Source of the DNA: DASSKW01 sp035690065
GTDB lineage: Bacteria; Pseudomonadota; Gammaproteobacteria; Natronospirales; REEB76
Assembly (NCBI GenBank): GCA_035690065.1
Contig: DASSKW010000011.1
Span: forward strand, 1 to 28,256
Direction: 5' to 3'
Length of the DNA stretch: 28,256 nucleotides
The translations under genes were made by a program, and so were the position numbers. Under the pieces are notes generated by a model. It searched no databases and had not been told where the DNA came from. It saw only the letters and a list, made by a program, of their open reading frames with translations. Numbering within the stretch: the stretch's first letter is position 1; each line of letters opens with the position of its first letter. Shown in pieces: positions 16,222 to 23,975 of the stretch.

Positions 16222-16932
16222 TCAGGCGCGAGCCGGCGTTTCGTCTTTTGATGACTCGCTTACCGCTTGCAGGTCCATGACCTGGCCGTCGAGCACATGC
16301 ACGCTGCGATGGGCGCGGCGCGCCAGTTCCGGATCGTGGGTGACCATGACTACGGTAGTGCCGTGGTCGTTGATGCTTTCGATCAGATCCAGAACCTGAC
16401 GTGCCATCAGTGAATCAAGATTGCCGGTGGGTTCGTCCGCGAGCAGCAGGCGCGGCGAGCCGGCCAGTGCGCGCGCGATCGCGACCCGCTGCTGTTGGCC
16501 GCCGGACAGTTGTGCCGGCAGGTGTTTCATGCGCGAAACGAGGCCGACGGTCTCAAGCGCATCGTGGATCCGCTGTGCGCGTTCCCTGGCCTTGAAACCG
16601 CGGTAGCGCAACGGCACATCGACATTGTCGAAGACGTTCAGGTCCGGGATCAGATTGAAACTCTGGAACACGAAGCCGATTTTCTCGTTGCGGATCTTGG
16701 AGCGGGCGTTGTCGTTGAGTTTGCTGACATCTTCACCATCCAGACGGTATTCGCCGCCATCGAAGCTTTCCAGCAAGCCGGCGATGGTCAGGAACGTGGT
16801 CTTGCCGGAACCGGAAGGCCCCATGACCGCAACGAATTCGCCTTCTTCTACGTTGACACTGAAATCGCGCAGTGCGTAGGTCTCTACCACTTCGGTACGG
16901 TAGATCTTGGACAGGTGGGTCATTTTCAACAT
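16222..16932 (-). CDS. ABC transporter ATPase, LolD/MacB type
   Basis: This 236-aa ATPase has every catalytic motif: Walker A GPSGSGKT (38-45), Q-loop Gln90, signature LSGGQQQR (142-149), Walker B RLLLADE (161-167) with Glu167, and switch His199. The segment TYALRDFSVNVEEGEFVAVMG is typical of the MacB/LolD/FtsE branch that partners FtsX-type permeases. The ATG at 16932 has AAGGAG upstream. It is the only ATPase in the operon and must serve all six permeases if all are functional. It follows the adaptor gene by 63 bases. A weak 5-bp hairpin lies in that gap. Confidence 0.96.
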   Translation of the reverse strand: MLKMTHLSKIYRTEVVETYALRDFSVNVEEGEFVAVMGPSGSGKTTFLTIAGLLESFDGGEYRLDGEDVSKLNDNARSKIRNEKIGFVFQSFNLIPDLNVFDNVDVPLRYRGFKARERAQRIHDALETVGLVSRMKHLPAQLSGGQQQRVAIARALAGSPRLLLADEPTGNLDSLMARQVLDLIESINDHGTTVVMVTHDPELARRAHRSVHVLDGQVMDLQAVSESSKDETPARA

Positions 16933-16995
16933 GACATGCTCCTTGATTGATGAAAAGGGTTACTTGAGCCCCCGTCTGTTCAGGGGCCTGGATAC

Positions 16996-18300
16996 TCAAT
17001 TGCTGATTGCGACGCGGGCGGCGCCGTTGAAACTGTCGGTACCGGAGATAACGATACGGTCACCGGCTTTCAGTCCCTGCAATATCTCGACCTTGTCGAT
17101 ACTGGTAGCGCCGATCCGGATCGGTGTCTTGACCGCGATCCCGTCGTGCACCACATACGCATAACGGCCGCCGGATTCGTCGACGAATGAGCCGCGCGCC
17201 ACGGTCAATACGTTGTCGCGCTTATCGAGCACGATGCGCACCGACAGACGCTGGTTCTGACGCAGGTTCTGAGGTTTGTCGCCCTCGAACCGGACTCGCG
17301 CCGCAACTTCGCCATTGACCACTTCCGGCGAGATAGCGCTGACTTCGCCTTTCCACTCGCCGCCGTTGCCGGTGATGTCCGTGGCCATACCGACGCCGAG
17401 GTCGCGGGCGAAACTTTCCGGCACGGTGACTTCCACCTCCAGCGCGGAAAGATCGATCACGGTCAGCAGCTGGGCATTCACGGGGACGGTGGCACGCGGT
17501 GCGATCAGTATCTGGCCGACCTGGCCGTTGATCGGTGAACGCACGTTGAGGTCATTGACCTGGCGTTGCAGGTCCTGCACCAGCAGGTGTTGGCGTTTGA
17601 CCTGCAATTCCTTGGTACGGACGTCGAAGTTAAGGCCTTCCTTGTCGAGTTTGGTATCCGCCTGGGCGTGGGCATATTCCAGTTTGGCGGCGGCCAGATC
17701 GTCCTTGGCCTTTTCGTAATCTTGCGCACTGATGACGTGGAATCCCCAGGCGGCATCGGCGCGTTTCATTTCGCGGGTGGCAGCTTCCAGTTTCACACCG
17801 GCCAGATCCATCGTCTCCTGACTTTTCAGTGCGGCTTTTTTGGCGTTGATACGTTCGCGTTCCAGGTCGGTTTCCATGCTCGACAGAGTGGAGCTTTCCT
17901 GGCCGAACTGGCTGGTCAACTCCGGGCTGTCGATGACCACCAGGATCTGGCCTTTTTTCACCGTGTCGCCGGCATTGACCTTCACGGTGGCCGAGCCTGC
18001 GGAGGTCGCATACAAGGTCGGGCTGACTGCTGCAACCACCTTTCCCTCTGCGGCGATATCGTTCACAAACGGACCGCGTTCGACCGTGGCGAAACTCAGT
18101 CGCGATGCGCTGACTGAAGCATCGGCCGACAACATCCGGGTGACGGCAGGTGCGAGCAGCACCAACACCAGCAGCAAAGCCGCGCTCCCTCCGAGCAGGT
18201 ACCAGCGGCGCCGACGCAACCGTGGTTTGTTATCGATAGCCACGTCCTGACTGGCGGTGTCGCGGATCTTGACGATTTTTTTCAGGTTGTCTGTGTTCAT
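16996..18300 (-). CDS. Periplasmic adaptor (membrane-fusion protein, MacA/HlyD-like)
   Basis: This is a 434-aa adaptor. A cytoplasmic N-terminus (1-31, basic) leads into one transmembrane helix (about 33-52). Next come the first half of a lipoyl domain (about 92-126, SPTLYATSAGSATVKV...GDTVKKGQILVVIDSPEL), a long alpha-helical coiled-coil hairpin (about 128-255), the second lipoyl half (VRSPINGQVGQIL), then beta-barrel and membrane-proximal domains. It would join the inner-membrane ABC complex to a TolC-like channel, which is not encoded in this window. It is the first gene of the operon. There is no Shine-Dalgarno before the ATG at 18300, and the predicted sigma-54 transcription start falls within a few bases of the start codon, suggesting a leaderless mRNA. 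Confidence 0.93.
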   Translation of the reverse strand: MNTDNLKKIVKIRDTASQDVAIDNKPRLRRRRWYLLGGSAALLLVLVLLAPAVTRMLSADASVSASRLSFATVERGPFVNDIAAEGKVVAAVSPTLYATSAGSATVKVNAGDTVKKGQILVVIDSPELTSQFGQESSTLSSMETDLERERINAKKAALKSQETMDLAGVKLEAATREMKRADAAWGFHVISAQDYEKAKDDLAAAKLEYAHAQADTKLDKEGLNFDVRTKELQVKRQHLLVQDLQRQVNDLNVRSPINGQVGQILIAPRATVPVNAQLLTVIDLSALEVEVTVPESFARDLGVGMATDITGNGGEWKGEVSAISPEVVNGEVAARVRFEGDKPQNLRQNQRLSVRIVLDKRDNVLTVARGSFVDESGGRYAYVVHDGIAVKTPIRIGATSIDKVEILQGLKAGDRIVISGTDSFNGAARVAISN

Positions 18301-18311
18301 GCGATTAATAA

Positions 18312-18327
18312 AGCAAGTAGTGTGCCA
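18312..18327 (-). promoter_or_regulatory. Sigma-54 (-24/-12) promoter of the ABC operon
   Basis: On the minus strand this reads TGGCACACTACTTGCT, against the consensus TGGCACR-N4-TTGCW. The invariant GG and GC are separated by exactly 10 bases. It points into the adaptor gene, whose ATG lies 12 bases after the -12 GC. The same operon encodes a sigma-54 activator, which supports the call. Confidence 0.85.
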
Positions 18328-18425
18328 ACTTACGATTCGGATCCGTCCCTGAGTCTTACAGCCTGCAGTTGCGCTTTACAATATGCTTTCTTTAATGTCA
18401 GGCCTGTGTCTTTTACGACCAACCG

Positions 18426-18473
18426 GTGTCCGTTCGGACCCGGAAGTGTCCGCATACGTGTCCGACCGGACAC
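18426..18473. promoter_or_regulatory. Upstream activator sites, probable binding sites of the operon's NtrC-type regulator
   Basis: Two inverted repeats occur: GTGTCCGTTCGGACCC (18426-18441, one mismatch) and GTGTCCGACCGGACAC (18458-18473, perfect 7+7 with 2-base spacer). Their centres are 32 bases apart, about three helical turns. A lone half-site GTGTCCG (18446-18452) lies between them. The array is about 100-150 bp upstream of the sigma-54 promoter, the usual distance for NtrC-family enhancers. Assignment to the regulator encoded at 6815-8152 is inferred from context. Confidence 0.75.
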
Positions 18474-18592
18474 TTGTGCGCTGCGGTTGTGTGTCATCAT
18501 GGGTTGGATGCACAAGAGCATGAAAAGGTTGCAGTGGGGATGGACCGTGCCCGCGCCCGCGGTTCGCTTAATTCATTCATGACGACATAAAT

Positions 18593-19270
18593 ATGCACAC
18601 TGGCAAGGTTCCGGCCTGGATTCTTATCGGCGGTTTCATACTTGCCGCCGTCGCGGGGTTGGTCAATGCGATCGGTCTGTTGGGACTCCAGCATCCGATC
18701 TCGCACGTGACCGGCAATGCTTCGCTGTTTGCCACCAGTCTGGTGCGCGGTGACTATGACGAATTGCGCGTCACCGGCCTGTTGGCTGCCATGTTTCTGG
18801 CCGGCGCGGTGATCGGCGGTTTTGTCATCCAGCAGAGTACAGCCCGGTTGGGCCGTCGTTACGGAGCTGCGCTCACCATCGAATCAGCATTGCTGTTTGC
18901 TGCCGCGTTCTACCTGGGACGTGGGACTGATTCGGGAATGTATCTCGCTGCTGTCGCGTGCGGTCTGCAGAATGCGCTGGTGACGACTTACAGTGGCGCC
19001 ATCGTGCGGACCACTCACATGACTGGCGTGACCACAGATATCGGTATCGCCATCGGTCATCTGCTGCGTGGAGTGAGTGTGGCACCCCGTTATTTTCTGT
19101 TACTGGGTGCGCTGTTATCCGGTTTCGTTGGAGGCGGGATTCTGGGGGCGGCGTTATTTGTTCACTGGCATTTCGCAGCATTGCTGGTGCCAGCAGCGAT
19201 CACCGGCATGGTTGGCCTGATGTATTTCATGTACAAGCAATATCAACACATCCGGCATATTCCAGTTTGA
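18593..19270 (+). CDS. DUF1275 (YoaK-like) membrane protein
   Basis: This is a 225-aa inner-membrane protein with about six hydrophobic helices. The segments GLVNAIGLLGLQHPISHVTGNAS, ACGLQNALVTTYSGAIVRTTHMTGVTTDIG and the central glycine-rich helix are characteristic of the DUF1275 family, whose function is unknown. The ATG at 18593 has no clear Shine-Dalgarno; a three-codon ORF (ATG ACG ACA TAA, 18579-18590) ends just before it. It is transcribed divergently from the ABC operon, so the activator sites at 18426-18473 lie upstream of both, though no strong sigma-54 promoter faces this gene. A hairpin terminator follows. Confidence 0.88.
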   Translation: MHTGKVPAWILIGGFILAAVAGLVNAIGLLGLQHPISHVTGNASLFATSLVRGDYDELRVTGLLAAMFLAGAVIGGFVIQQSTARLGRRYGAALTIESALLFAAAFYLGRGTDSGMYLAAVACGLQNALVTTYSGAIVRTTHMTGVTTDIGIAIGHLLRGVSVAPRYFLLLGALLSGFVGGGILGAALFVHWHFAALLVPAAITGMVGLMYFMYKQYQHIRHIPV

Positions 19271-19281
19271 TATACCAAGAA

Positions 19282-19305
19282 AACGGCGGCCTTTGGGCCG
19301 CCGTT
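19282..19305. terminator. Hairpin terminator between convergent genes
   Basis: A perfect 10-bp stem (19282-19291 with 19296-19305, loop TTTG) lies between the DUF1275 gene (+) and the tricorn-like gene (-). The T-run is short on both sides (TTTCTTG on the minus strand), so efficiency is uncertain. Confidence 0.6.
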
Positions 19306-19333
19306 GAATGTCGATTATTACAGTAATCTTTGC

Positions 19334-22300
19334 TTATTCGTGCCCCGGCGGTGGATAAGCCGGCAGCAATGGCGGCGGTGGCGGCAACGTCAGCGGATGG
19401 GCCTTGATCTTGTCCATCAGGTATTTCACTGCCGTATCAAGTTGCGCATCGCGGCCGGCCATCACGTCGCCCGGCAGATTATCCACTTGCATGTCCGGCT
19501 CGACACCGTGGTTCTCGATCACCCATTGCGAGTCGAGGCCGTACATGGTGCCTTCCGGAATCGTGATGTAGCCGTTATCCAGCAACGGCCAGCTGCCGCG
19601 GATACCGCGGACGCCGCCCCAGGTACGTTCGCCGATCAGCGGCCCCAGTCCGTACTTGCGGAAGAAGTACGGGAAGATGTCGCCGTCCGATGCCGAGTAA
19701 TGGTTGATCAATGCGACCTTGTAGCTGTTGCTGACCTGTTGCGGGATCGGTGAAGCGACCCGTTCGCGGTCACTGTTCATGCCGATCAACACCCGGCGCA
19801 GGCGTTCCAGCACGATCTGGTCGATGAAGCCGCCGCCGTTCCAGCGATCATCCAGGATCAATCCCTGCTTGGTGATCTGCGGGTAGAACTGGCGGATGAA
19901 CTGATCCATGCCCACCGCTTCCATGTCGGACAGGTAGATGTAACCGATCTTGCCGTCGGACATCTTGTTTACCATCTCGCGGTTGTGTGCGATCCAGTCG
20001 TGCAAGCGCAGGTTGAGCTCGTTCCTGATGGTGTTTACCGTCACATCGTGCTGGTTCCTGCCCTCGGCATTGTCGGCCACGGTCAGCGTTACGGTACGAC
20101 CCACCGTATTCACGAACAGGCTGTAGGGATTGGTCGGTGCCTTGAGTTCATGACCATCCACTGCCAGCAGGTAATCGCCCTGTTTCACGTCGACGCCGGG
20201 TTCGGTGAGCGGCGAGATGAAATCGGGCCGGGTATTGTCACCGGCGTAGATATGCTTGAGGTAATAGCGGCCGGAAGCCGGGTCGAGCGCGAAATCCACC
20301 CCCAGGACCCCGGTCGGTACACGAGCGACGTCATAGTTGTCGTCACCCCCACCGACATAGGTGTGAGAGTTGGACAATTCGCCGATGCTCTCGCCGATCA
20401 GGTAGTTGAGATCTTCTCGCGAGCCCATCAGCGGCAACAGCTTGCTGTATTTGGCACGTACGGCATCCCAGTCCACGCCGTTCATCTTGGCGTTGACGAA
20501 GAAATCGCGTTCCAGGCGCCAGGCCATGCCGTACATCTCGTTCCATTCCTGGACCGGATCGATCTCGACACGCATATGCGAGGTATCGAGGTCCTTGGGT
20601 TTGGCATCACCGCTATCGACATCCAGGAACGCGAACTTGTCGCCCTGGGTGTTGAGCAACGCGGTCTTGCCGTCGGCCGACAACATGTAACCACCCAGAC
20701 CAGTATTCAGGGTCTTGTCCTTGCGGGTCTTCATGTCGAACACATGCAGCGCACTGGTCTCGCCGGATAACGGTCCCTCGATGGTGAAGTTGGGCGTGGT
20801 CATGTAATAGAGATGACCGGATGTGGCCGTCAATGCGTAATAGTTGTCGGAAGGAATCGGTACTGCCACGGCGCGCTGCATCAGGCCATCGAGATCGATG
20901 CGAATCGGTTTGCCGGACTCGGATTTCTTCTTGTCTTTCGTGCCCGATTTGCTCTCCTGGGCAGCGGCACCTTCATCGGAACGCGGTGCAAACGGCGATG
21001 CTTCATCGCGGGTCAGGGTTGCGGCATAGATACCTGTCATCTTGAGCGTGGCGATGTTGAATTCGCTCTGGCTGAAGGTGGGATTCTCGTGCCGTGCCGA
21101 GATGAAGTACAGATACTTGCCATCCGGATCGAATACCGGATTGAAATCCGCATCCATCGGGGAACTGATGGCAGTGGCCTTGTTGTCCGCCAGGTTATAG
21201 AGCCAGATTCCGCGCATCTGATTGTCGGTGCTGAGGCTGTAGGTCAGCCAGCGACTGTCCGGTGACCAGGCGTAATCGTGGACTTCGTTGTATTTGTCCT
21301 GCGCGATCCTGGTGACCTTGCGCGTCTTTACATCCAGCCACCACAACTGATGCAGGTTGTCGGAGAATGCCAGCTTGTCGCTGTCCGGTGACCACACCGG
21401 TTTGTAGAAATAGCCGGTCTTGAAATCCGTGAGGATCTTTTCGGCGCCGCCTGCCGAGGGGCGTACTGCGATCTGCACTTCGCCGTTGATGTCGGTGGTG
21501 TAGGCGATCCATCTGCCGTCCGGTGACCAGCTTGGGTATTCCTCTTCGGCGTTGGAAGTCTGAGTCAGGTCACGGGTGTTGCCGTGCTCGGCAGGCAAGG
21601 TGAATATGTCGCCGCGGGCCTGCAGCAGGGCACGTTTGCCGTTCGGCGAGATATCGAAATTGATATTGCCGGCGGTGTCCTGGGCCTGGATGTACTTGCT
21701 GTCATCGACGAAACGCGGATTGGTCTCGGTGCCGTCGTCGGGCACTGTCACGTCGAGTTTGTGCAGTTGTTCACTGGGCAGATCCACGACGTACAACGAA
21801 CCCCCGTCCTGGAACACGATGCCGTCGTTGCCGAGGCTCGGCCAATCGACGTCGTAGTCCGAGAAATGTGTGACCTGACGGAACTGCTTGCTGCCGGTAT
21901 CGTAGGCCCAGATGTTCTCGCGCCGGTTCGAATCGCGATCCGAGGCGAAGTAGATGGTGTGGCCATACCACATCGGATTTTTGTCTGTGCCTTTCCAATC
22001 GGTAATGCGGGTGGTGGCCTTGGTCTTGAAGTCGTACGTCCAGACGTCCTGAGCCAGACCGCCGTCATAACGTTTCCAGGTACGGAAATTACGGAAGATG
22101 CGGTTATAGGCGATCGTATTGCCGTCCGGGCTGTAGCTGAGCATGCCGCCTTTCGGTATCGGGAGTTGGGTCGGCAATCCGCCGGCCAAAGGGACCTCGA
22201 ACAACTGGCCGAACCAGGAATTGAAAGTATTGCGACGCGACAGGAACACCACGTTCTTGCTGTCTGGCGTCCAGCCCACCACCATGTTGTCGGGACCCCA

Positions 22301-22666
22301 GCGCAGCGGAGCGCTGCCCACGACATCCGAATGGAAGGTCAGGCGCTTGGCCGGACCACCGTCGGCAGGGATCACATAGACATCGGTGTTGCCCTGATAC
22401 TTGCCGGTGAAAGCGATCCATTTCCCGTCCGGTGAGAAGCGCGGCATGATGTCGAAACCCGGATCGGTGGTCAGACGTTCGGCGGTGCCGCCGTTGCGGC
22501 TGACTTTCCAGAGATTGCCATGCGCCTCGAAGACGACTGAATCACCGTGCAGCGTCGGGTAACGGGCCAGGGTATTGGTGGCTTGGGCCGCTCCGGCGGC
22601 ACATAGACCTAGTAAAGCGAGCGCCGGATACAGAGCGATTCGGCGGGTCAAGCAGCTCCAGGACAT
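19334..22666 (-). CDS. Tricorn-like S41 family peptidase
   Basis: This is a 1110-aa secreted protease. A signal peptide (1-29, ending GAAQA) is followed by a long N-terminal region of WD40/PD40-type propeller repeats with recurrent SPDG/SPDS-x-x-(L/I) motifs (about 30-650). A Lys-rich linker, the tricorn core helical region, a PDZ domain (about 790-900) and the S41 catalytic domain follow. Likely catalytic residues are Ser767-His768 (ELSNSHTYVGG), the nucleophile Ser993 in SASDGD, and a Glu near 1051-1056. These parallel the Ser-His/Ser/Glu tetrad of tricorn. The start is ATG 22666, with AAGGAAG upstream; the frame stays open to 22915 but that stretch lacks homology. The Pro-rich C-terminus (LPPPPPLLPAYPPP) is unusual. 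It probably degrades peptides in the periplasm. Confidence 0.93.
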   Translation of the reverse strand: MSWSCLTRRIALYPALALLGLCAAGAAQATNTLARYPTLHGDSVVFEAHGNLWKVSRNGGTAERLTTDPGFDIMPRFSPDGKWIAFTGKYQGNTDVYVIPADGGPAKRLTFHSDVVGSAPLRWGPDNMVVGWTPDSKNVVFLSRRNTFNSWFGQLFEVPLAGGLPTQLPIPKGGMLSYSPDGNTIAYNRIFRNFRTWKRYDGGLAQDVWTYDFKTKATTRITDWKGTDKNPMWYGHTIYFASDRDSNRRENIWAYDTGSKQFRQVTHFSDYDVDWPSLGNDGIVFQDGGSLYVVDLPSEQLHKLDVTVPDDGTETNPRFVDDSKYIQAQDTAGNINFDISPNGKRALLQARGDIFTLPAEHGNTRDLTQTSNAEEEYPSWSPDGRWIAYTTDINGEVQIAVRPSAGGAEKILTDFKTGYFYKPVWSPDSDKLAFSDNLHQLWWLDVKTRKVTRIAQDKYNEVHDYAWSPDSRWLTYSLSTDNQMRGIWLYNLADNKATAISSPMDADFNPVFDPDGKYLYFISARHENPTFSQSEFNIATLKMTGIYAATLTRDEASPFAPRSDEGAAAQESKSGTKDKKKSESGKPIRIDLDGLMQRAVAVPIPSDNYYALTATSGHLYYMTTPNFTIEGPLSGETSALHVFDMKTRKDKTLNTGLGGYMLSADGKTALLNTQGDKFAFLDVDSGDAKPKDLDTSHMRVEIDPVQEWNEMYGMAWRLERDFFVNAKMNGVDWDAVRAKYSKLLPLMGSREDLNYLIGESIGELSNSHTYVGGGDDNYDVARVPTGVLGVDFALDPASGRYYLKHIYAGDNTRPDFISPLTEPGVDVKQGDYLLAVDGHELKAPTNPYSLFVNTVGRTVTLTVADNAEGRNQHDVTVNTIRNELNLRLHDWIAHNREMVNKMSDGKIGYIYLSDMEAVGMDQFIRQFYPQITKQGLILDDRWNGGGFIDQIVLERLRRVLIGMNSDRERVASPIPQQVSNSYKVALINHYSASDGDIFPYFFRKYGLGPLIGERTWGGVRGIRGSWPLLDNGYITIPEGTMYGLDSQWVIENHGVEPDMQVDNLPGDVMAGRDAQLDTAVKYLMDKIKAHPLTLPPPPPLLPAYPPPGHE

Positions 22667-22805
22667 GGCTGTCTTCCTTTTTGTTGAATCGGATAGGCTG
22701 CGGAGTATGACACCGACTGTGGAGTCGGGTTCAACCGGAGTGCTATGCTGTACCGGCTTTCGTCGTACAACAGCAATAAATCTTGTCTTAGAACAAGGAG
22801 TTAAC

Positions 22806-23216
22806 ATGAATTCGATGCTTGAGCAGCGGGGCGCTCGCATGGCCCTGATCTGGCTGAAACTCGCGGTGCTGTATCTTCTGATCGGCGTCGTATTCGGGCT
22901 GGTGATGGGGATCACTCACTCGTTCGAGTACATCCCGGTACATGCCCACATCAATCTGCTGGGCTGGGCAAGCCTGGGCCTCGCGGGAGTCATCTACCAT
23001 CTGTTCCCGCGTGCCGGCGGGCACTGGCTGGGGCTGGCGCATTTCTGGCTGCACAATCTTGGCTTGCCGGTGTTCGTGATCGGCCTGTTAGTCATGCTGG
23101 CAGGGCATCCGGGCGCCATGCCGGTGGTGGCAGGTGGTGCAACGGCAGCGGTCATCGGCATCCTGTGTTTCGCCGTCAACCTGTTCCTGAACCTGAAATC
23201 CGCGGAAACGGCCTGA
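22806..23216 (+). CDS. Small heme-copper oxidase subunit I-like membrane protein
   Basis: This is a 136-aa protein with four hydrophobic helices. The segment HSFEYIPVHAHINLLGWASLGLAGVIYHLFPR and the later LAHFWLHNLGLPVFVIGL resemble two helices of cbb3/NO-reductase-type oxidase subunit I, but the protein is far shorter than the 450-500-aa catalytic subunit. Several histidines (HAH, H in YHLF, HFWLHN) are kept, but a full metal-site set cannot be present. The ATG at 22806 has an excellent AAGGAG with 6-nt spacing. It stands alone with no oxidase partner genes, diverging from the tricorn gene. Family resemblance is fair; the function is unknown. Confidence 0.75.
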   Translation: MNSMLEQRGARMALIWLKLAVLYLLIGVVFGLVMGITHSFEYIPVHAHINLLGWASLGLAGVIYHLFPRAGGHWLGLAHFWLHNLGLPVFVIGLLVMLAGHPGAMPVVAGGATAAVIGILCFAVNLFLNLKSAETA

Positions 23217-23239
23217 AAAAGCCCGCAGGCTCGGTAGTC

Positions 23240-23257
23240 CGCACCGCCATCGGTGCG
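23240..23257. terminator. Possible weak terminator hairpin
   Basis: A perfect 7-bp stem with a 4-base loop (CGCACCG-CCAT-CGGTGCG) lies 24 bases after the preceding stop, without a proper T-tract. Confidence 0.3.
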
Positions 23258-23327
23258 TTATGCTAGTTATTCGGGGGCCAGGTTTTTGCCCGCTTCAGTC
23301 TTTTCAAAATTCTCGGGAGTATTTCTC

Positions 23328-23906
23328 ATGCGCTATGGATTTTTCGTCGCCGGTGTACTGGCGGCTGGTTTGTCTTTCGTGACGACAGCACAGGCTGCAG
23401 ATGTGCCGCGTATCGGAGTGGTTAATATCCAGCAGGTAATTGCCAAATCGCATCGCGGTCAGGATGCAAGCGCGAAACTCAGCGCGCTGTCCAAGAAGGT
23501 TAATGGCGATGTACGGGATCAGTACAACAAGGTGATGGTGGTAAAGCAGCAATTTGAGAAGGCCGACAGCAAATCTGCCGACTATGCTAAATTGCAAAAG
23601 AATTTTCAGGATAGTGCGGCTGAGTTTCAACAATACAGAGATGCACAGCAGCAGAATCTGGAAGAGCGACGCCAGGAATTGCTGAAACCGATTGAGGAGG
23701 AGTTGCAGCAGGTACTGGTGACTTTTGCCAAGGACCATCATTACGACATCCTGATGAATCAGGGTGGCGGCGCGATCTATTCCAGTGACAAATATGACGT
23801 GACCACGCAAGTCACCGAAGCGATGGACAAGGATTGGGCGGAACAGCAGGCGAGCGATGCCAAACCGAATGCCAAGAGCAAGGACAGCAAAGGCGGCGGA
23901 AAATAA
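23328..23906 (+). CDS. OmpH/Skp family periplasmic protein
   Basis: This is a 192-aa exported protein. A signal peptide (1-23, ending TTAQA) is followed by VPRIGVVNIQQVIAKSHRGQDASAKLSAL, the OmpH/Skp N-terminal strand and helix. A long charged coiled coil (about 50-150) and a C-terminal strand follow (YDILMNQGGGAIYSSDKYDVTTQVTEAMD), as in the Skp trimer that chaperones outer-membrane proteins. The tail is Lys/Ser/Gly-rich. I chose ATG 23328, which has GGGAG upstream and gives a clean signal peptide; an in-frame ATG at 23253 would add 25 unlikely residues. It is not next to bamA or lpxD, so it may be a paralogue of the housekeeping skp. Confidence 0.88.
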   Translation: MRYGFFVAGVLAAGLSFVTTAQAADVPRIGVVNIQQVIAKSHRGQDASAKLSALSKKVNGDVRDQYNKVMVVKQQFEKADSKSADYAKLQKNFQDSAAEFQQYRDAQQQNLEERRQELLKPIEEELQQVLVTFAKDHHYDILMNQGGGAIYSSDKYDVTTQVTEAMDKDWAEQQASDAKPNAKSKDSKGGGK

Positions 23907-23922
23907 TCAGGATAATTCCAGC

Positions 23923-23966
23923 GCTCTTCACCTCGAAGATTCTGGAGTGAACTGAAGAGCTTTGGT
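23923..23966 (+). terminator. Possible terminator after the OmpH/Skp-like gene
   Basis: An 8-bp inverted repeat (GCTCTTCA 23923-23930, TGAAGAGC 23953-23960) with a 22-base loop is followed by TTTGGT. The loop is long and the T-run short. Confidence 0.35.
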
Positions 23967-23975
23967 AAACGTCAG

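Noticed and set aside
18506..18520. Weak GG-N10-GC match on the plus strand, a possible sigma-54 promoter for the DUF1275 gene
   Set aside because: Only the GG and GC are kept; the flanking consensus bases do not match, so it is at chance level.
18579..18590. Three-codon ORF just before the DUF1275 start as a regulatory leader peptide
   Set aside because: It has no ribosome binding site and no repeated codon; ORFs this short occur by chance.
19985..22435. Several plus-strand open frames (about 150-280 aa) opposite the tricorn-like gene
   Set aside because: All lie inside a gene with a clear signal peptide, propeller and S41 motifs; they show no domain or convincing ribosome binding site.
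22667..22915. N-terminal extension of the tricorn-like protein to ATG 22915
   Set aside because: It would bury a good signal peptide and overlap the divergent 136-aa gene; ATG 22666 has AAGGAAG at proper spacing.
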